This document shows positions 7,752-17,106 of a DNA stretch of 64,000 bases, piece by piece. Position 1 is the stretch's first letter. Each line of letters begins with the position of its first letter. The stretch spans positions 34,493 to 98,492 of the forward strand of contig CAZFHA010000015.1 of NCBI GenBank assembly GCA_964518595.1, written 5' to 3'. The translations under genes and the position numbers were made by a program. The notes beneath the pieces are model-generated. The model saw nothing but the letters and a program-made list of their open reading frames with translations, was not told where the DNA came from and did no database searches. Source of the DNA: CAZFHA01 sp964518595. GTDB taxonomy: Bacteria; Bacillota; Clostridia; Saccharofermentanales; Saccharofermentanaceae.

Positions 7752-8936
7752 CTAAATTCGACTGGAGAAGTAGCTAATAAGCAGGCTAGTGGCAATAACA
7801 GAAGTAATGGTTACGGTGGAAAAGCCTGCAATAATCATCTTCGGCAGAATCTTGCTTTCAATGACTTTGACTTCCTCTTCCGACTCACCTACACTCTTGG
7901 CCGCTTCCTGACTAAGTATCATCGTTCCGGGGAAGCCATACAAGGCAGTTAAGCCAATGGCGATGGACATAGGGATACTGTAACCAAGAATTTTGCCCAT
8001 AATGCTGGAAAAAATAATATTACCGGAAACACCAAGCACAAATGCAGCCACAAGGGGTTGGAGCAAGTTTAGCAAATCCTCGGTGGTCATGGTGGCCAGA
8101 GGGGCGTAGATAATAACCATGATTCCTAACATCATTAGACCATAAGCATCAATTCCGTTAAGAACACCCTTTTTGAATAAACCCAGTGAGCGCAACAGAA
8201 CACCAGCTAACATACAAACGATAAACATGTTCAATGCCCCGTTGGTGAACTCTTGAATGTAATAGGAAATGATGGCGACTACACCGACCACAAAAAGTGT
8301 ACCTGGAGTGGTGCTAAAAACACCGGATAGAGGAGGCAACCAGCTTTTCTTTTCCGTTTCTGTCTCTGAAGCATCTAAGCTGATTTCGCCTCTTTGATAT
8401 TGAACATGTAAGGATTTAGCCTCGCGTTTTAGAATAATGGAAGATAGAGGGAAACCTACCAGACCTTGAAAGGCTGTAACCAAAACAGGAAGTACAAGCA
8501 CACTATTGGAAAGTCCCAGATCTCTTGCGGCTTCCTGAACAATAACTACACTTACAGTAGCCCCGGTAATAGCACCGATGGAAGCGATCATATAGGCGAT
8601 GCCATCAAAGAAAAATTGTCCCAAAGTAAGGATAAGTACAATTACACCGACTACGGCAGTTACGCCAACTACAACGGTTTTCCATTGCGTTTTTAGCTCC
8701 TTCGGTGTAATAAGAGTACCAATATGAACTAAAACTAAGCCCAATACGGCACGTCCTAAATCAAGAACAGAAGAAGAGTCTAGTAGATCTGAAGGAAAAA
8801 GCCCACTTTTAAAACCAATGAGAAAAATAATTGCTGCCATAAACAGTGAAGAAACGATGGACTTCGTTTTTTTGGCAACAAATTCGCTGAATGTCCAAAT
8901 CAGCATTACCACTGTAAAAGCTACAAAGTTGATCAT
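7752..8936 (-). CDS. Uncharacterised polytopic membrane protein, probable transporter
   Basis: A 394-residue, very hydrophobic protein with about ten predicted membrane segments and a central hydrophilic loop (about 175-200, rich in Glu and Lys). The two halves show related pore-like segments: GAITGATVSVVIVQEAA at about 120-137 and TALYGFPGTMILSQEAAKS near 340-358. This suggests an inverted- or tandem-repeat fold as in ESS/GltS-like and other BART-superfamily carriers. I do not recognise a specific family. The ATG at 8936 follows AGAGGTG. It converges on pepV, which could hint at peptide or amino-acid traffic, but that is only proximity. Confidence 0.6.
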   Translation of the reverse strand: MINFVAFTVVMLIWTFSEFVAKKTKSIVSSLFMAAIIFLIGFKSGLFPSDLLDSSSVLDLGRAVLGLVLVHIGTLITPKELKTQWKTVVVGVTAVVGVIVLILTLGQFFFDGIAYMIASIGAITGATVSVVIVQEAARDLGLSNSVLVLPVLVTAFQGLVGFPLSSIILKREAKSLHVQYQRGEISLDASETETEKKSWLPPLSGVFSTTPGTLFVVGVVAIISYYIQEFTNGALNMFIVCMLAGVLLRSLGLFKKGVLNGIDAYGLMMLGIMVIIYAPLATMTTEDLLNLLQPLVAAFVLGVSGNIIFSSIMGKILGYSIPMSIAIGLTALYGFPGTMILSQEAAKSVGESEEEVKVIESKILPKMIIAGFSTVTITSVIATSLLISYFSSRI

Positions 8937-9358
8937 AACTTTTCACCTCTCTTACTTTTTTGAAAGACAATCAACAAACGATTGATGATGTATAGGAAAG
9001 GGTTAACCTTGTGGACTGCCTTTCTCTTATTTACCTTTGATTATACATCTTTTTTTCATATTTTCTACGCTTTTGTCGAGTAAATATCTTATTTTTTTCA
9101 TATTTTAATAAAGTTAGAATTTTTCTTGCCCTTGTAGATGTGGGGACTTTTTCGATCAGGCAAAAAACAATGGTAGTTTTTGGGCTCTGTGCAATAGAAA
9201 ACAAAGAGAACTTTGGTAAAAATAGTATGCTTTTACCCGAAGATATAACTATTTAGTGACTGTTATATAAAAATAGTGCTTTTCTACCTCTGCTGTTGTA
9301 TATTGTGCACATCGAAGAATTTTTGAATATAAGACCATGGAACAAGAAGGAGGAACAT
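8937..9358. other. Divergent intergenic region
   Basis: These 422 bases separate the minus-strand transporter from the plus-strand import operon. A TATAAT on the minus strand at 9040-9045 could be the transporter's -10, though no good -35 is visible. On the plus strand, TGTTATATA at 9261-9269 resembles an extended -10 box for the binding-protein gene. The inverted/direct repeat pair at 9215-9288 is listed separately. No gene is seen. Confidence 0.45.
9215..9288. repeat. Operator-like inverted and direct repeats upstream of the GH4-module importer
   Basis: GGTAAAA and TTTTACC form a perfect 7-bp inverted repeat with a 9-base spacer at 9215-9237. About 50 bases downstream, an imperfect direct copy of the same block (TAAAAATAGTGCTTTTCTACC-like, 9268-9288) spans the edge of a possible extended -10 box. 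Paired direct copies upstream of a sugar operon fit binding by an AraC-type regulator such as the one at 16.1 kb; this is inference. Confidence 0.4.
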
Positions 9359-10714
9359 ATGTTAAAAAAATGCCTAACAATTCTTTTAGCTCTGGTAACC
9401 CTTTCGGGAGTGGTGGCTTGCGGAACTGAAAATGGTTCCACAGCCACTACCACTGCAGCATCCGGTAGTGGCAAAGATAACACTCAAACTTCAGTTGGTA
9501 CATCAGATGGTTCAAAAACGGTCCTAAGGATGGCCTGGTGGGGTTCTCAGACTCGGCATGACATGACTGTTAAGGTGATAGAGATGTATGAGGCGGCTCA
9601 TCCGGACATTGACATTCAATATGAGTTTTATGATTCAGATGGCTATTTCGCCAAGCTTAATACCTTAGTTGCATCGAATACCGTCTGGGATATTTTTCAA
9701 GTGGGAGGGAATTTCCCGACTTATTTAGATAAAATTGTCCCTTTGGATGACTATATTGCGGATAAAACTGTGGATATTTCTGACATTGAAGAATCCTTTC
9801 TAGCCACCACTAAGTACCAGGATAAACAATTGGCCTTGTCTAGCGGTGTTAATACCTATGGAATTGCTTATGATCCGGCTTTGTTAAAGGAAGCCGGTGT
9901 TCCGGAGCCAAAGGAAAATTGGACTTGGGATGATTTCTCGGATGCTTGTTTGAAGATTCATGATGCCTTAGGAATCTATGGTTTCTCAAACAGTAATAAA
10001 CTAAATGATTTTATTATGGGCGCCAGTATGGGGATCGCCCAAGAGGACTATAAACTGAACTTTTTTGCTCTCAGTAATGACAAATTGGGCTTTGACGATC
10101 CCAGTATGTTAACCGACTATATGACCATGCGCAAAGAGTTAGTAGATGCCGGTGCCTATCCAGATCCGGGAGCTATGGCCGAAATCAAAGACATTGAAGG
10201 CGACTATTTAGTAACCGGAGAAGCGGCGATGAGCTGGGTTGCCAGTAATCAGTTAACGGCTATGGCTAAGGCCGCAGGCCGGGAAATAAAAATTGCTCCT
10301 GTCCCAAGAAAAACCCAAGACGGCCCATCTGGAGCGGCGGTTCAGTCTTCACAAATGCTCTGCATTTCTAAGGACTCTAAAGCCCCGGAAGAAGCGGCTA
10401 AATTTATTAACTATTTTGTTAATGATTTGGAAGCGAATAAAATTCTCAATGGTGAGCGTGGGGTGCCCATCAATACAACTATCAGAGAAAGCTTTTCCAA
10501 AGATGCTACCGGAGTTCAAAAGGAGATGTATGATTTTCTGTCTCTAATCGGCAGCTTCAAAACCGGAGAAATCAACCTGATTAGCCCACCGGAAACAGAT
10601 GAAATCAGGGATCAATACTGTTTGTTATTAGAACAAGTCATTTACGGTGAAAAAACACCGGAAGAAGCATCTAAAGAGATTTATGATTTTGCGGCAGCAA
10701 AACTTGCTGGCTGA
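9359..10714 (+). CDS. Sugar ABC transporter substrate-binding lipoprotein (family 1)
   Basis: A 451-residue extracellular solute-binding protein. The N-terminus is a lipoprotein signal with lipobox ending GVVAC (Cys at about 21), followed by a Ser/Thr/Gly linker and a two-lobed family-1 binding domain (SBP_bac_1) starting near TVLRMAWWGSQT. The ATG at 9359 is chosen because GGAGG precedes it and the signal peptide begins there. The frame opens at 9296, but that start lacks a ribosome site. It heads an operon with two permeases, a GH65-like protein and a GH4 enzyme, so the ligand is probably an oligosaccharide degraded by those enzymes, perhaps a galacturonate-containing one. Confidence 0.92.
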   Translation: MLKKCLTILLALVTLSGVVACGTENGSTATTTAASGSGKDNTQTSVGTSDGSKTVLRMAWWGSQTRHDMTVKVIEMYEAAHPDIDIQYEFYDSDGYFAKLNTLVASNTVWDIFQVGGNFPTYLDKIVPLDDYIADKTVDISDIEESFLATTKYQDKQLALSSGVNTYGIAYDPALLKEAGVPEPKENWTWDDFSDACLKIHDALGIYGFSNSNKLNDFIMGASMGIAQEDYKLNFFALSNDKLGFDDPSMLTDYMTMRKELVDAGAYPDPGAMAEIKDIEGDYLVTGEAAMSWVASNQLTAMAKAAGREIKIAPVPRKTQDGPSGAAVQSSQMLCISKDSKAPEEAAKFINYFVNDLEANKILNGERGVPINTTIRESFSKDATGVQKEMYDFLSLIGSFKTGEINLISPPETDEIRDQYCLLLEQVIYGEKTPEEASKEIYDFAAAKLAG

Positions 10715-10723
10715 TCCTAGTGA

Positions 10724-10747
10724 GCCGGTGGGGGCTTTCCCACCGGC
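10724..10747 (+). promoter_or_regulatory. Intercistronic hairpin between binding protein and permease
   Basis: GCCGGTGGG and CCCACCGGC form a perfect 9-bp stem with a 6-base loop, starting 10 bases after the binding-protein stop codon. The following bases (TTTCTCTT) are only partly T-rich. It probably acts as a leaky terminator or mRNA-stabilising hairpin favouring the binding protein over the permeases. Confidence 0.75.
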
Positions 10748-10786
10748 CAATTTCTCTTAAGAGGCGTGAAAAAAGAGGAGGCGGCT

Positions 10787-11698
10787 ATGGCTGTATTGTC
10801 CACCAAAAAGAAAAGTGGAGCCAAAAGATGGATTCATAATGATAATGTGGCTGGTTATATTTTTTCAGCCCCTTTTGTCATAGGTTTTTTAGGCTTTACC
10901 ATTATCCCCATGATTGTTTCTTTATACTATTCTTTTACTGATTTTGTTTTAGGTAATCCGGCAACTGTAATTGGTATCGACAATTACCTCAAGTTGGCTA
11001 ATGACCCTCGTTTTTTAAAATCGCTACGGGTAACGTTAATCTATGTGGCTATATCTGTACCCTTAAAATTAGCCTTTGCCCTATTTGTGGCCTATCTTTT
11101 AACCAAGAAAACCAAAGCGGTTTCTTTTTACCGCTCTTTATACTATATACCTTCCTTGATTGGCGGAAGTATTGCTGTGGCACTGGTTTGGAAGGAACTT
11201 TTCTCGAAAAATGGCTTAATTAATCAAGTTCTTGAGATGGTGGGTATAGGAAAACAGAATTGGTTCGGCAATCCCAATCTGGCTATGACGCCTTTGATCC
11301 TAATGGCCGTTTGGCAATTTGGTTCTTCCATGATTATATTTGCAGCCGGATTGAAAGAGATACCGGCCTCATATTATGAAGCAGCTACCATTGATGGGGC
11401 AAATAAGAGACAAAGTTTTATTAAAATTACTTTGCCCTGCTTATCTCCTATTATTCTCTATAATCTGGTTATGCAAATGATTGCTGCCTTTATGATGTTT
11501 ACTCAAGCCTTTGTTATAACCAAGGGCGGACCAAACGACGCTACTAATTTTTATGCTCTTTATGTCTATAATCAAGCCTTCAAATATCGTGAAATGGGCT
11601 ATGCCAGTGCCATGTCCTGGGTCATGCTAATTATCATGACCGTACTGACACTACTTATCTTAAAGTCATCGAAAAAATGGGTGTATGCAGAAGCGTAG
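10787..11698 (+). CDS. Sugar ABC transporter permease (MalF/UgpA-like)
   Basis: A 303-residue inner-membrane permease with six predicted transmembrane segments. It carries the cytoplasmic EAA coupling loop (SYYEAATIDGANKRQSFIKI near 200-220), which contacts the ATPase. The ATG at 10787 is preferred because GAGGAGG sits just upstream; the GTG at 10766 lies before that site. It is the first permease of the 9.4-12.6 kb importer, and the second permease starts 13 bases downstream. No ATPase gene is in this operon. Confidence 0.92.
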   Translation: MAVLSTKKKSGAKRWIHNDNVAGYIFSAPFVIGFLGFTIIPMIVSLYYSFTDFVLGNPATVIGIDNYLKLANDPRFLKSLRVTLIYVAISVPLKLAFALFVAYLLTKKTKAVSFYRSLYYIPSLIGGSIAVALVWKELFSKNGLINQVLEMVGIGKQNWFGNPNLAMTPLILMAVWQFGSSMIIFAAGLKEIPASYYEAATIDGANKRQSFIKITLPCLSPIILYNLVMQMIAAFMMFTQAFVITKGGPNDATNFYALYVYNQAFKYREMGYASAMSWVMLIIMTVLTLLILKSSKKWVYAEA

Positions 11699-11711
11699 AA
11701 AGGAGGAAATG

Positions 11712-12554
11712 ATGAAAGCAAGATTAAAACTCTCTCGTGTCGGTTATCATTTATTTGTTTTAGTTTTTGGTCTTCTGATGATTTACCCTGTACTGTGGAT
11801 GGTCAGTGGTTCTTTAAAAGATAATGCAGAGATTCTAAAGGGCTCCTTGGCACTTATTCCTCCCAATTGGCGCTGGTATAATTATGCCAATGGTTGGGCG
11901 GGTTTTGGTGGAATTACCTTTGCCACCTTTTTTAAAAATTCCTTTCTGGTTGCAACTGTTGCAACGGCGGCTACGGTCTTTAGCTCAGCTGCCGTGGCTT
12001 ATGCTTTTTCGAGAATTCATTTTCGGGGAAGAAGGATCTGGTTTGTAGCGATGCTTTGTACCATGATGCTTCCGGGGCAAATTGTTCTCATCCCCCAGTA
12101 CATTATTTATAGCAAATTAGGCTTTGTTGATAGTTTTATTCCACTTCTGTTGCCACACTTCTTTGGTCAAGCCTTTTTTATCTATTTGATGATGCAATTT
12201 GTTCGGGGAGTGCCGCTGGAATTGGATGAAGCGGCTACCATTGATGGCTGCAGCCGCTATTCAATCTTTAGCCGAATTATTCTGCCGCTACTAAAACCAG
12301 CTATTGTTACTACCATCATCATTCAGTTTTATTGGAAATGGGATGATTTTATGGGGCCATTGATCTATTTGAGTAAGCCTCAGTCTTATACAGTATCCAT
12401 TGCCATTAAGCTCTTTGCTGACTCCTCTTCTACGACAGATTTTGGTGCTATGTTTGCTATGTCTACCCTCTCCTTAGTTCCGGTATTTCTAATTTTCTTG
12501 TTTTTCAACAAATATTTAGTAGAAGGCATTAGCACCAGCGGGCTAAAAGGGTAG
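11712..12554 (+). CDS. Sugar ABC transporter permease (MalG/LplC-like)
   Basis: A 280-residue MalG-type permease with six predicted membrane segments, an EAA loop (LDEAATIDGCSRYSIFSRII near 175-195) and the conserved C-terminal GISTSGLKG. Two adjacent ATGs occur at 11709 and 11712; AGGAGG at 11701-11706 gives better spacing to 11712. It completes the importer with the genes at 9359 and 10787. The GH65-like gene starts 10 bases after its stop, so import and hydrolysis are probably co-expressed. Confidence 0.92.
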   Translation: MKARLKLSRVGYHLFVLVFGLLMIYPVLWMVSGSLKDNAEILKGSLALIPPNWRWYNYANGWAGFGGITFATFFKNSFLVATVATAATVFSSAAVAYAFSRIHFRGRRIWFVAMLCTMMLPGQIVLIPQYIIYSKLGFVDSFIPLLLPHFFGQAFFIYLMMQFVRGVPLELDEAATIDGCSRYSIFSRIILPLLKPAIVTTIIIQFYWKWDDFMGPLIYLSKPQSYTVSIAIKLFADSSSTTDFGAMFAMSTLSLVPVFLIFLFFNKYLVEGISTSGLKG

Positions 12555-12564
12555 GTAAAGCGAA

Positions 12565-14622
12565 ATGAGAATTGATAGAAAAGCTCTGGTGCAGCGTCAT
12601 AATCCTTGCTATCAAGAGGTAAAACCAAAGGCGCCCCTATCGGTAGGGAATGGCAATCTCGCCTTTACGGTGGATATAACCGGCCTACAAAGTCTTTATT
12701 CCCTTCATCAGGAGGCCGACTGCCCCCTATGTACCATGAGCACGTGGGGGTGGCATCAAGAGCCCCAGAATAAGGCTGAAGAAAGGGATAAACTTAGATT
12801 AACTGCCTATAAGTATAAGGATAGAGAGGTCTACTATCCGGTAGAAATCCCTGTGGGGCAGGAGCAGCTTTATCACTGGCTTCGCCAAAATCCTCATCGG
12901 CTTAATCTCTGTAGGCTGGCCTTTTTCTGGGATGGTAAAGAACTTTCATCTGACTTACTTTCTGAGGTGCAGCAAGAATTACTCTTGTTTCAGGGACGAA
13001 TAGAAAGTTATTTTACCATACATGGCTACAGGTGTAAGGTGGAGACTCTTTGCGCCCCGGAGGAGGATGTTCTGGCTTTCCGAATTTCTTCAGAGGCTTT
13101 GTCTCAGGGTCGGTTACAAGTACGTCTTTTATTTCCCTATGGCGATAGTGGTATCTCTGCCTCAAATTGGAATAAAGAAGCGGCCCATCAAACGACGCTT
13201 CTTTCTTTGTCGCTTCAAGAGTGTAAGCTTAAGCGGCAACTAGATCGTAATAGGTATTTTGCCGCTCTGCACTGGTCTTCGGCGGGGCGCTTTAGTCAGG
13301 AGTCTGCTCATACTTTTTCTTTAGGCTGTAGCCGAGATCAACTGGAATTTACGCTGGAGTTATCGCCTGAAGACAGAAATCTTTCGACTGGAGTTAATTC
13401 TTTTCAGCAAATCGCTCATCAATCTGAAAACCACTGGCAACAGTTCTGGGAAATGGGTGGGGCTATTGACTTCTCTCTCAGCACGGATTCCAGAAGTCGG
13501 GAGCTAGAACGGCGAACCGTTCTTTCTCAATATCTTTTGGCCATTCAGTGCTGCGGCTCAGAACCGCCTCAAGAGACGGGGCTTACCTGTAATAGTTGGT
13601 ATGGCAAATTTCACTTAGAGATGCATCCTTGGCACAGTGCCTGGCTACCTTTATGGGGGCGGGGACATTTATTAGAAAAAAGTTTGGGCTGGTATGTAAA
13701 ACACTTGCCGGAAGCAGAAGCAAATGCTGCCGCCAATGGTTTTAAGGGAGCTCGCTGGCCTAAAATGACCGGCCCGGAAGCTCTGGACAGTCCATCCCCT
13801 ATTGCGCCACTCTTAATCTGGCAACAGCCTCACCTGATTTACTTGTTACATCTTCTCGACGGCAGTGAACCCGATAAACAATACATCATAAAGTATTGGC
13901 GGTTGATTGAAAAAACCGCTGACTTTATGGCGGATTTTGCCGCCAAATTACCCGGAGGGAATCAGTATCAGTTGTTACCTCCCCTTATTCCCGTCCAGGA
14001 AGAACATCGCCCTGAGATTAGTTTAAATCCAACTTTTGAAGTGGAATACTGGTTTTTTACCCTTGACTTAGCTGCCCGCTGGGGGCAAAAATTGGGTCGG
14101 GGAGATTGGCAGAAATGGTTTTTCGTGTCTCAGGCAATGGTTCCTTCCCCTCGGGAGGGAGAACTCTATCTGGCTCACCAAAACTGTCCAGACACCTTTA
14201 CGGGTTTTAATCGCGATCATCCATCCATGTTAATGACCAAAGGTTTTATTTGCTCACCTAGAATTAGGGATGAGTACTTAGGCCAAACCTTGGATATGGT
14301 TTTAGAAGCTTGGGATTTCGATAGTTTATGGGGCTGGGATTTTGCCGTTATGTCAATGACAGCGCTGCGGCTTAATCGTCCCAAACAAGGTCTCGATATT
14401 CTTCTTATGGAGAGTGCCAAGAACTTTTACGATACTAATGGGCATAACCGCCAGCGAAAACGTCGAGATTTACCGCAATATCTACCGGGGAATGGCTCGT
14501 TACTTCTGGCACTAGCGATGATGACTGCGGGATTTAGGGGACAGAAAAATCCTTTGCCCGGCTTTATGAAAGTAGAGGGTTGGCAGGTGGTCTATGAAGA
14601 CATTAATCCGCTACCCTTTTAA
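12565..14622 (+). CDS. GH65-like six-hairpin glycosidase-fold protein
   Basis: A 685-residue cytoplasmic protein with an N-terminal beta-sandwich-like half (about 1-290) and an (alpha/alpha)6-type C-terminal half. The second half contains WYGKFHLEMHPWHSAWLPLW at about 350-370 and GFKGARWPKMTGPEAL at about 392-407. These resemble the catalytic-barrel entry and the sugar-contact segment of GH65 and related clan GH-L/GH-Q enzymes. The exact family is uncertain; GH65, GH95-like or an unclassified six-hairpin group are possible. It lies between the importer and a GH4 glycosidase and is likely to act on the same imported sugar. No signal peptide is present. Confidence 0.65.
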   Translation: MRIDRKALVQRHNPCYQEVKPKAPLSVGNGNLAFTVDITGLQSLYSLHQEADCPLCTMSTWGWHQEPQNKAEERDKLRLTAYKYKDREVYYPVEIPVGQEQLYHWLRQNPHRLNLCRLAFFWDGKELSSDLLSEVQQELLLFQGRIESYFTIHGYRCKVETLCAPEEDVLAFRISSEALSQGRLQVRLLFPYGDSGISASNWNKEAAHQTTLLSLSLQECKLKRQLDRNRYFAALHWSSAGRFSQESAHTFSLGCSRDQLEFTLELSPEDRNLSTGVNSFQQIAHQSENHWQQFWEMGGAIDFSLSTDSRSRELERRTVLSQYLLAIQCCGSEPPQETGLTCNSWYGKFHLEMHPWHSAWLPLWGRGHLLEKSLGWYVKHLPEAEANAAANGFKGARWPKMTGPEALDSPSPIAPLLIWQQPHLIYLLHLLDGSEPDKQYIIKYWRLIEKTADFMADFAAKLPGGNQYQLLPPLIPVQEEHRPEISLNPTFEVEYWFFTLDLAARWGQKLGRGDWQKWFFVSQAMVPSPREGELYLAHQNCPDTFTGFNRDHPSMLMTKGFICSPRIRDEYLGQTLDMVLEAWDFDSLWGWDFAVMSMTALRLNRPKQGLDILLMESAKNFYDTNGHNRQRKRRDLPQYLPGNGSLLLALAMMTAGFRGQKNPLPGFMKVEGWQVVYEDINPLPF

Positions 14623-14667
14623 GATATACATATAGTAGGGGCATACAACAAAGAAAAGAGGTAAGCA

Positions 14668-16062
14668 ATGAAGAAGAAATATGATAACAAAGATTTGCGT
14701 ATTGCATTTATCGGTGGAGGTTCCAGAGGTTGGGCTTGGGTCTTTATGAGCGATTTGGCTCTGGACAAAGATATTGGCGGAAAAATTCTGCTTTATGATA
14801 TTGATAAAGAGGCCGCTATTCAAAATGCCCGGATTGGCAATCGGCTTAGCCAGCGGCCGGAAGCGGTAGGAAACTGGGAGTATGTGGCTAAAGATAACTT
14901 GGCGGAGACCTTAACCGGAGCTGATTTTGTCGTAATATCCATCCTGCCGGGAACCTTTACTGAAATGCAATCGGATGTACACAGTCCGGAAAGGTACGGA
15001 ATTTATCAATCCGTAGGCGATACGGTAGGTCCTGGAGGGCTAGTTCGTGGGCTCAGAACGATTCCCATGTTTCAAGAAATTGCTAGTGCGGTTAGGACCT
15101 ACTGTCCTCAGGCATGGGTAATAAATTATACGAATCCTATGAGTCTTTGTGTGGGGACGCTGTATAAAACCTTTCCGGAAATCAAGGCCTTTGGCTGTTG
15201 CCATGAGGTTTTTGGCACCCAAAAGCTTTTGGCCAAGATGTGCCAGGAGCTTTTAGGGAATGAGTCCGTTAAAAGAGAAGATATCTTCGTAAACGTTTTG
15301 GGTATTAATCATTTTACTTGGTTCAACTATGCCTCTTACCAAAATTATGATCTATTTCCGCTCTACTCTGATTACGTAAAAAAGCATTATGACATAGGGG
15401 TGATAGATGACGAAGAGCATTGGGCAAATTCAAGTTTTGCCTCGGCGCAACGGGTTAAGTTTGATCTTTTCCATACCTATGGCTGGATTGCAGCGGCAGG
15501 AGATCGGCATTTAGCGGAGTTTATGCCTGGTAATGTGTATTTAAAAAATCCCCAAGTGGTTAAGGACTGGAAGTTTGGCTTGACCACGGTAGCCTGGCGC
15601 CAAGACGATTTAGTTAAGCGCCAACAAAGAGCCCTCAGGTTGGCTGGGGGTGAGGAGGATTTTACTTTAGAACCATCAGGAGAAGAAGGTATTCAGTTGA
15701 TTAAGGCTTTGTGCGGGCTGGGGCGAATGATTAGTAATGTAAATATTCCCAACACCTGTCGGCAAATTAGTAACTTACCAGCAGAGGCAGTGGTAGAAAC
15801 TAACGCTCTATTTCAATTAGATATGATTCAGCCTTTAGAAGTGGGGGCTATTACTGAACCGATCTTAAGGTTAATAGAACCACATGTTGAGAATCAGGCA
15901 CTGATACTGAAGGCTGGTCTTAACCGAGATAGACAGTCTGCTCTAAAAGCTTTCGAGAATGATCCGTTGGTGATGGGACGGATCACCAAGGCTCAAGCAG
16001 AAAAACTTTTTGAGGAGATGCTCGAAAAAACAAAAATCTATTTGCCCAAAGATTGGTTCTAA
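14668..16062 (+). CDS. GH4 family NAD-dependent glycosidase, alpha-galacturonidase-like
   Basis: A 464-residue GH4 enzyme. The N-terminal Rossmann motif is IAFIGGGSRGWAW at about 12-24, and metal/substrate motifs NYTNPMS (about 153-159), CCHEVFG (Cys178, His179) and GINHFTW (His215) follow. GH4 enzymes use NAD+ and a divalent metal in an oxidation-elimination mechanism and act in the cytoplasm. The N-terminal sequence and the lpl-like gene context recall Bacillus LplD, an alpha-galacturonidase, rather than MelA alpha-galactosidase; this is family-level inference. The ATG at 14668 follows AGAGGT. It is the last gene of the import operon and converges on an AraC regulator. Confidence 0.85.
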   Translation: MKKKYDNKDLRIAFIGGGSRGWAWVFMSDLALDKDIGGKILLYDIDKEAAIQNARIGNRLSQRPEAVGNWEYVAKDNLAETLTGADFVVISILPGTFTEMQSDVHSPERYGIYQSVGDTVGPGGLVRGLRTIPMFQEIASAVRTYCPQAWVINYTNPMSLCVGTLYKTFPEIKAFGCCHEVFGTQKLLAKMCQELLGNESVKREDIFVNVLGINHFTWFNYASYQNYDLFPLYSDYVKKHYDIGVIDDEEHWANSSFASAQRVKFDLFHTYGWIAAAGDRHLAEFMPGNVYLKNPQVVKDWKFGLTTVAWRQDDLVKRQQRALRLAGGEEDFTLEPSGEEGIQLIKALCGLGRMISNVNIPNTCRQISNLPAEAVVETNALFQLDMIQPLEVGAITEPILRLIEPHVENQALILKAGLNRDRQSALKAFENDPLVMGRITKAQAEKLFEEMLEKTKIYLPKDWF

Positions 16063-16087
16063 GTAGATATTCCTACCTTAGGCGCCT

Positions 16088-16984
16088 CTAGGTGGCATGC
16101 TCGGCGATTTTTTCCCGGGTCTTTCCAGCGGCTAATTGCTGGCGTTTGCGAAAACGCAAAGGAGAGGTTTCGGTGTGGTTACGAAAGACCCGCTCGAAAT
16201 ACGTGCGGCTCTCATAGCCCAAAGAGTGAGCAATTTGATTAATACTAAGGTTACTTTCGACTAATAGTTTTTGGGCTGTTTTAATTCGCAGCACATTAAT
16301 ATATTCGCTGGTGGTAAAACCGGTAACTTCTTTAAAGATGCGGCTAAGGTAGGATTTATTAATATAGAAGTGAGAAGACAAATCTTCCAGGGACAGAGGC
16401 TGCATATAGCGCTCTTCAATAAAACTGGCTACTTCATGAACCTTTTGGTGTTTAGGGGTATCTACAGCCTTGGCTTGGCTGAATTGACGATCTTTTGACC
16501 GACAGCGGATGATCATGATTAGCAGCTCACAGAGTCTCATTTTAAAAGAGACTTCATGTAGTGCTTCTGTAGAAGCGGCATCTTCGGTTAAGGCACTGAG
16601 AATTGACTCCACCTTCCGTTGTTCGGCTTTGTTTAGTTCTAAGATACCTTGATTTTGGCTGAAGAAATCGGCTAGAGAAATATTACATAGAGCATTGAAG
16701 AAGCCGCTAAAGGATTCGTCAATAAACTCGATAAGGTAACGGGTGTGAGCCGGTTGTCCTGTGGAACTGGTTTTGTGCATCTGGTAGCGGTTCACTACAA
16801 CCAGATTACCCTTTTGGACATGGTAAGTTTGGTTGCCAATAAAATAGTTTCTGGAGCCTTCCAGTAGGTAATAAATTTCGTATTCTGAGTGGACATGTTT
16901 ATGAGACATGGAAAATTCCTGGTCTCTTCGTACCTGTTCGATAAATATTCCGTCCAGTAACTTTTGTGAAATGATATGCTTCAT
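16088..16984 (-). CDS. AraC family transcriptional regulator
   Basis: A 298-residue AraC/XylS regulator with an N-terminal cupin segment (HVHSEYEIYYLLEGSRNYF at about 28-46). The C-terminal double helix-turn-helix comprises LEDLSSHFYINKSYLSRIFK and INQIAHSLGYESRTYFERVF, then TSPLRFRK. The ATG at 16984 follows GGGAG. It lies between the GH4 operon (convergent) and the GH43 gene (divergent), so it is a good candidate regulator for both. The repeat block at 9215-9288 could be one of its sites. Confidence 0.9.
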   Translation of the reverse strand: MKHIISQKLLDGIFIEQVRRDQEFSMSHKHVHSEYEIYYLLEGSRNYFIGNQTYHVQKGNLVVVNRYQMHKTSSTGQPAHTRYLIEFIDESFSGFFNALCNISLADFFSQNQGILELNKAEQRKVESILSALTEDAASTEALHEVSFKMRLCELLIMIIRCRSKDRQFSQAKAVDTPKHQKVHEVASFIEERYMQPLSLEDLSSHFYINKSYLSRIFKEVTGFTTSEYINVLRIKTAQKLLVESNLSINQIAHSLGYESRTYFERVFRNHTETSPLRFRKRQQLAAGKTREKIAEHAT

Positions 16985-17106
16985 GAAGCTACTCCCATGT
17001 ACATTATGATCTATTATATGTTTTAATCAAAAAGTTAGCAAACCAAGCAATTCCTATCCGTAAGCATAGAGCTGGCTGGAGGGAAAGATTGAAAAGAGGT
17101 ATATAA

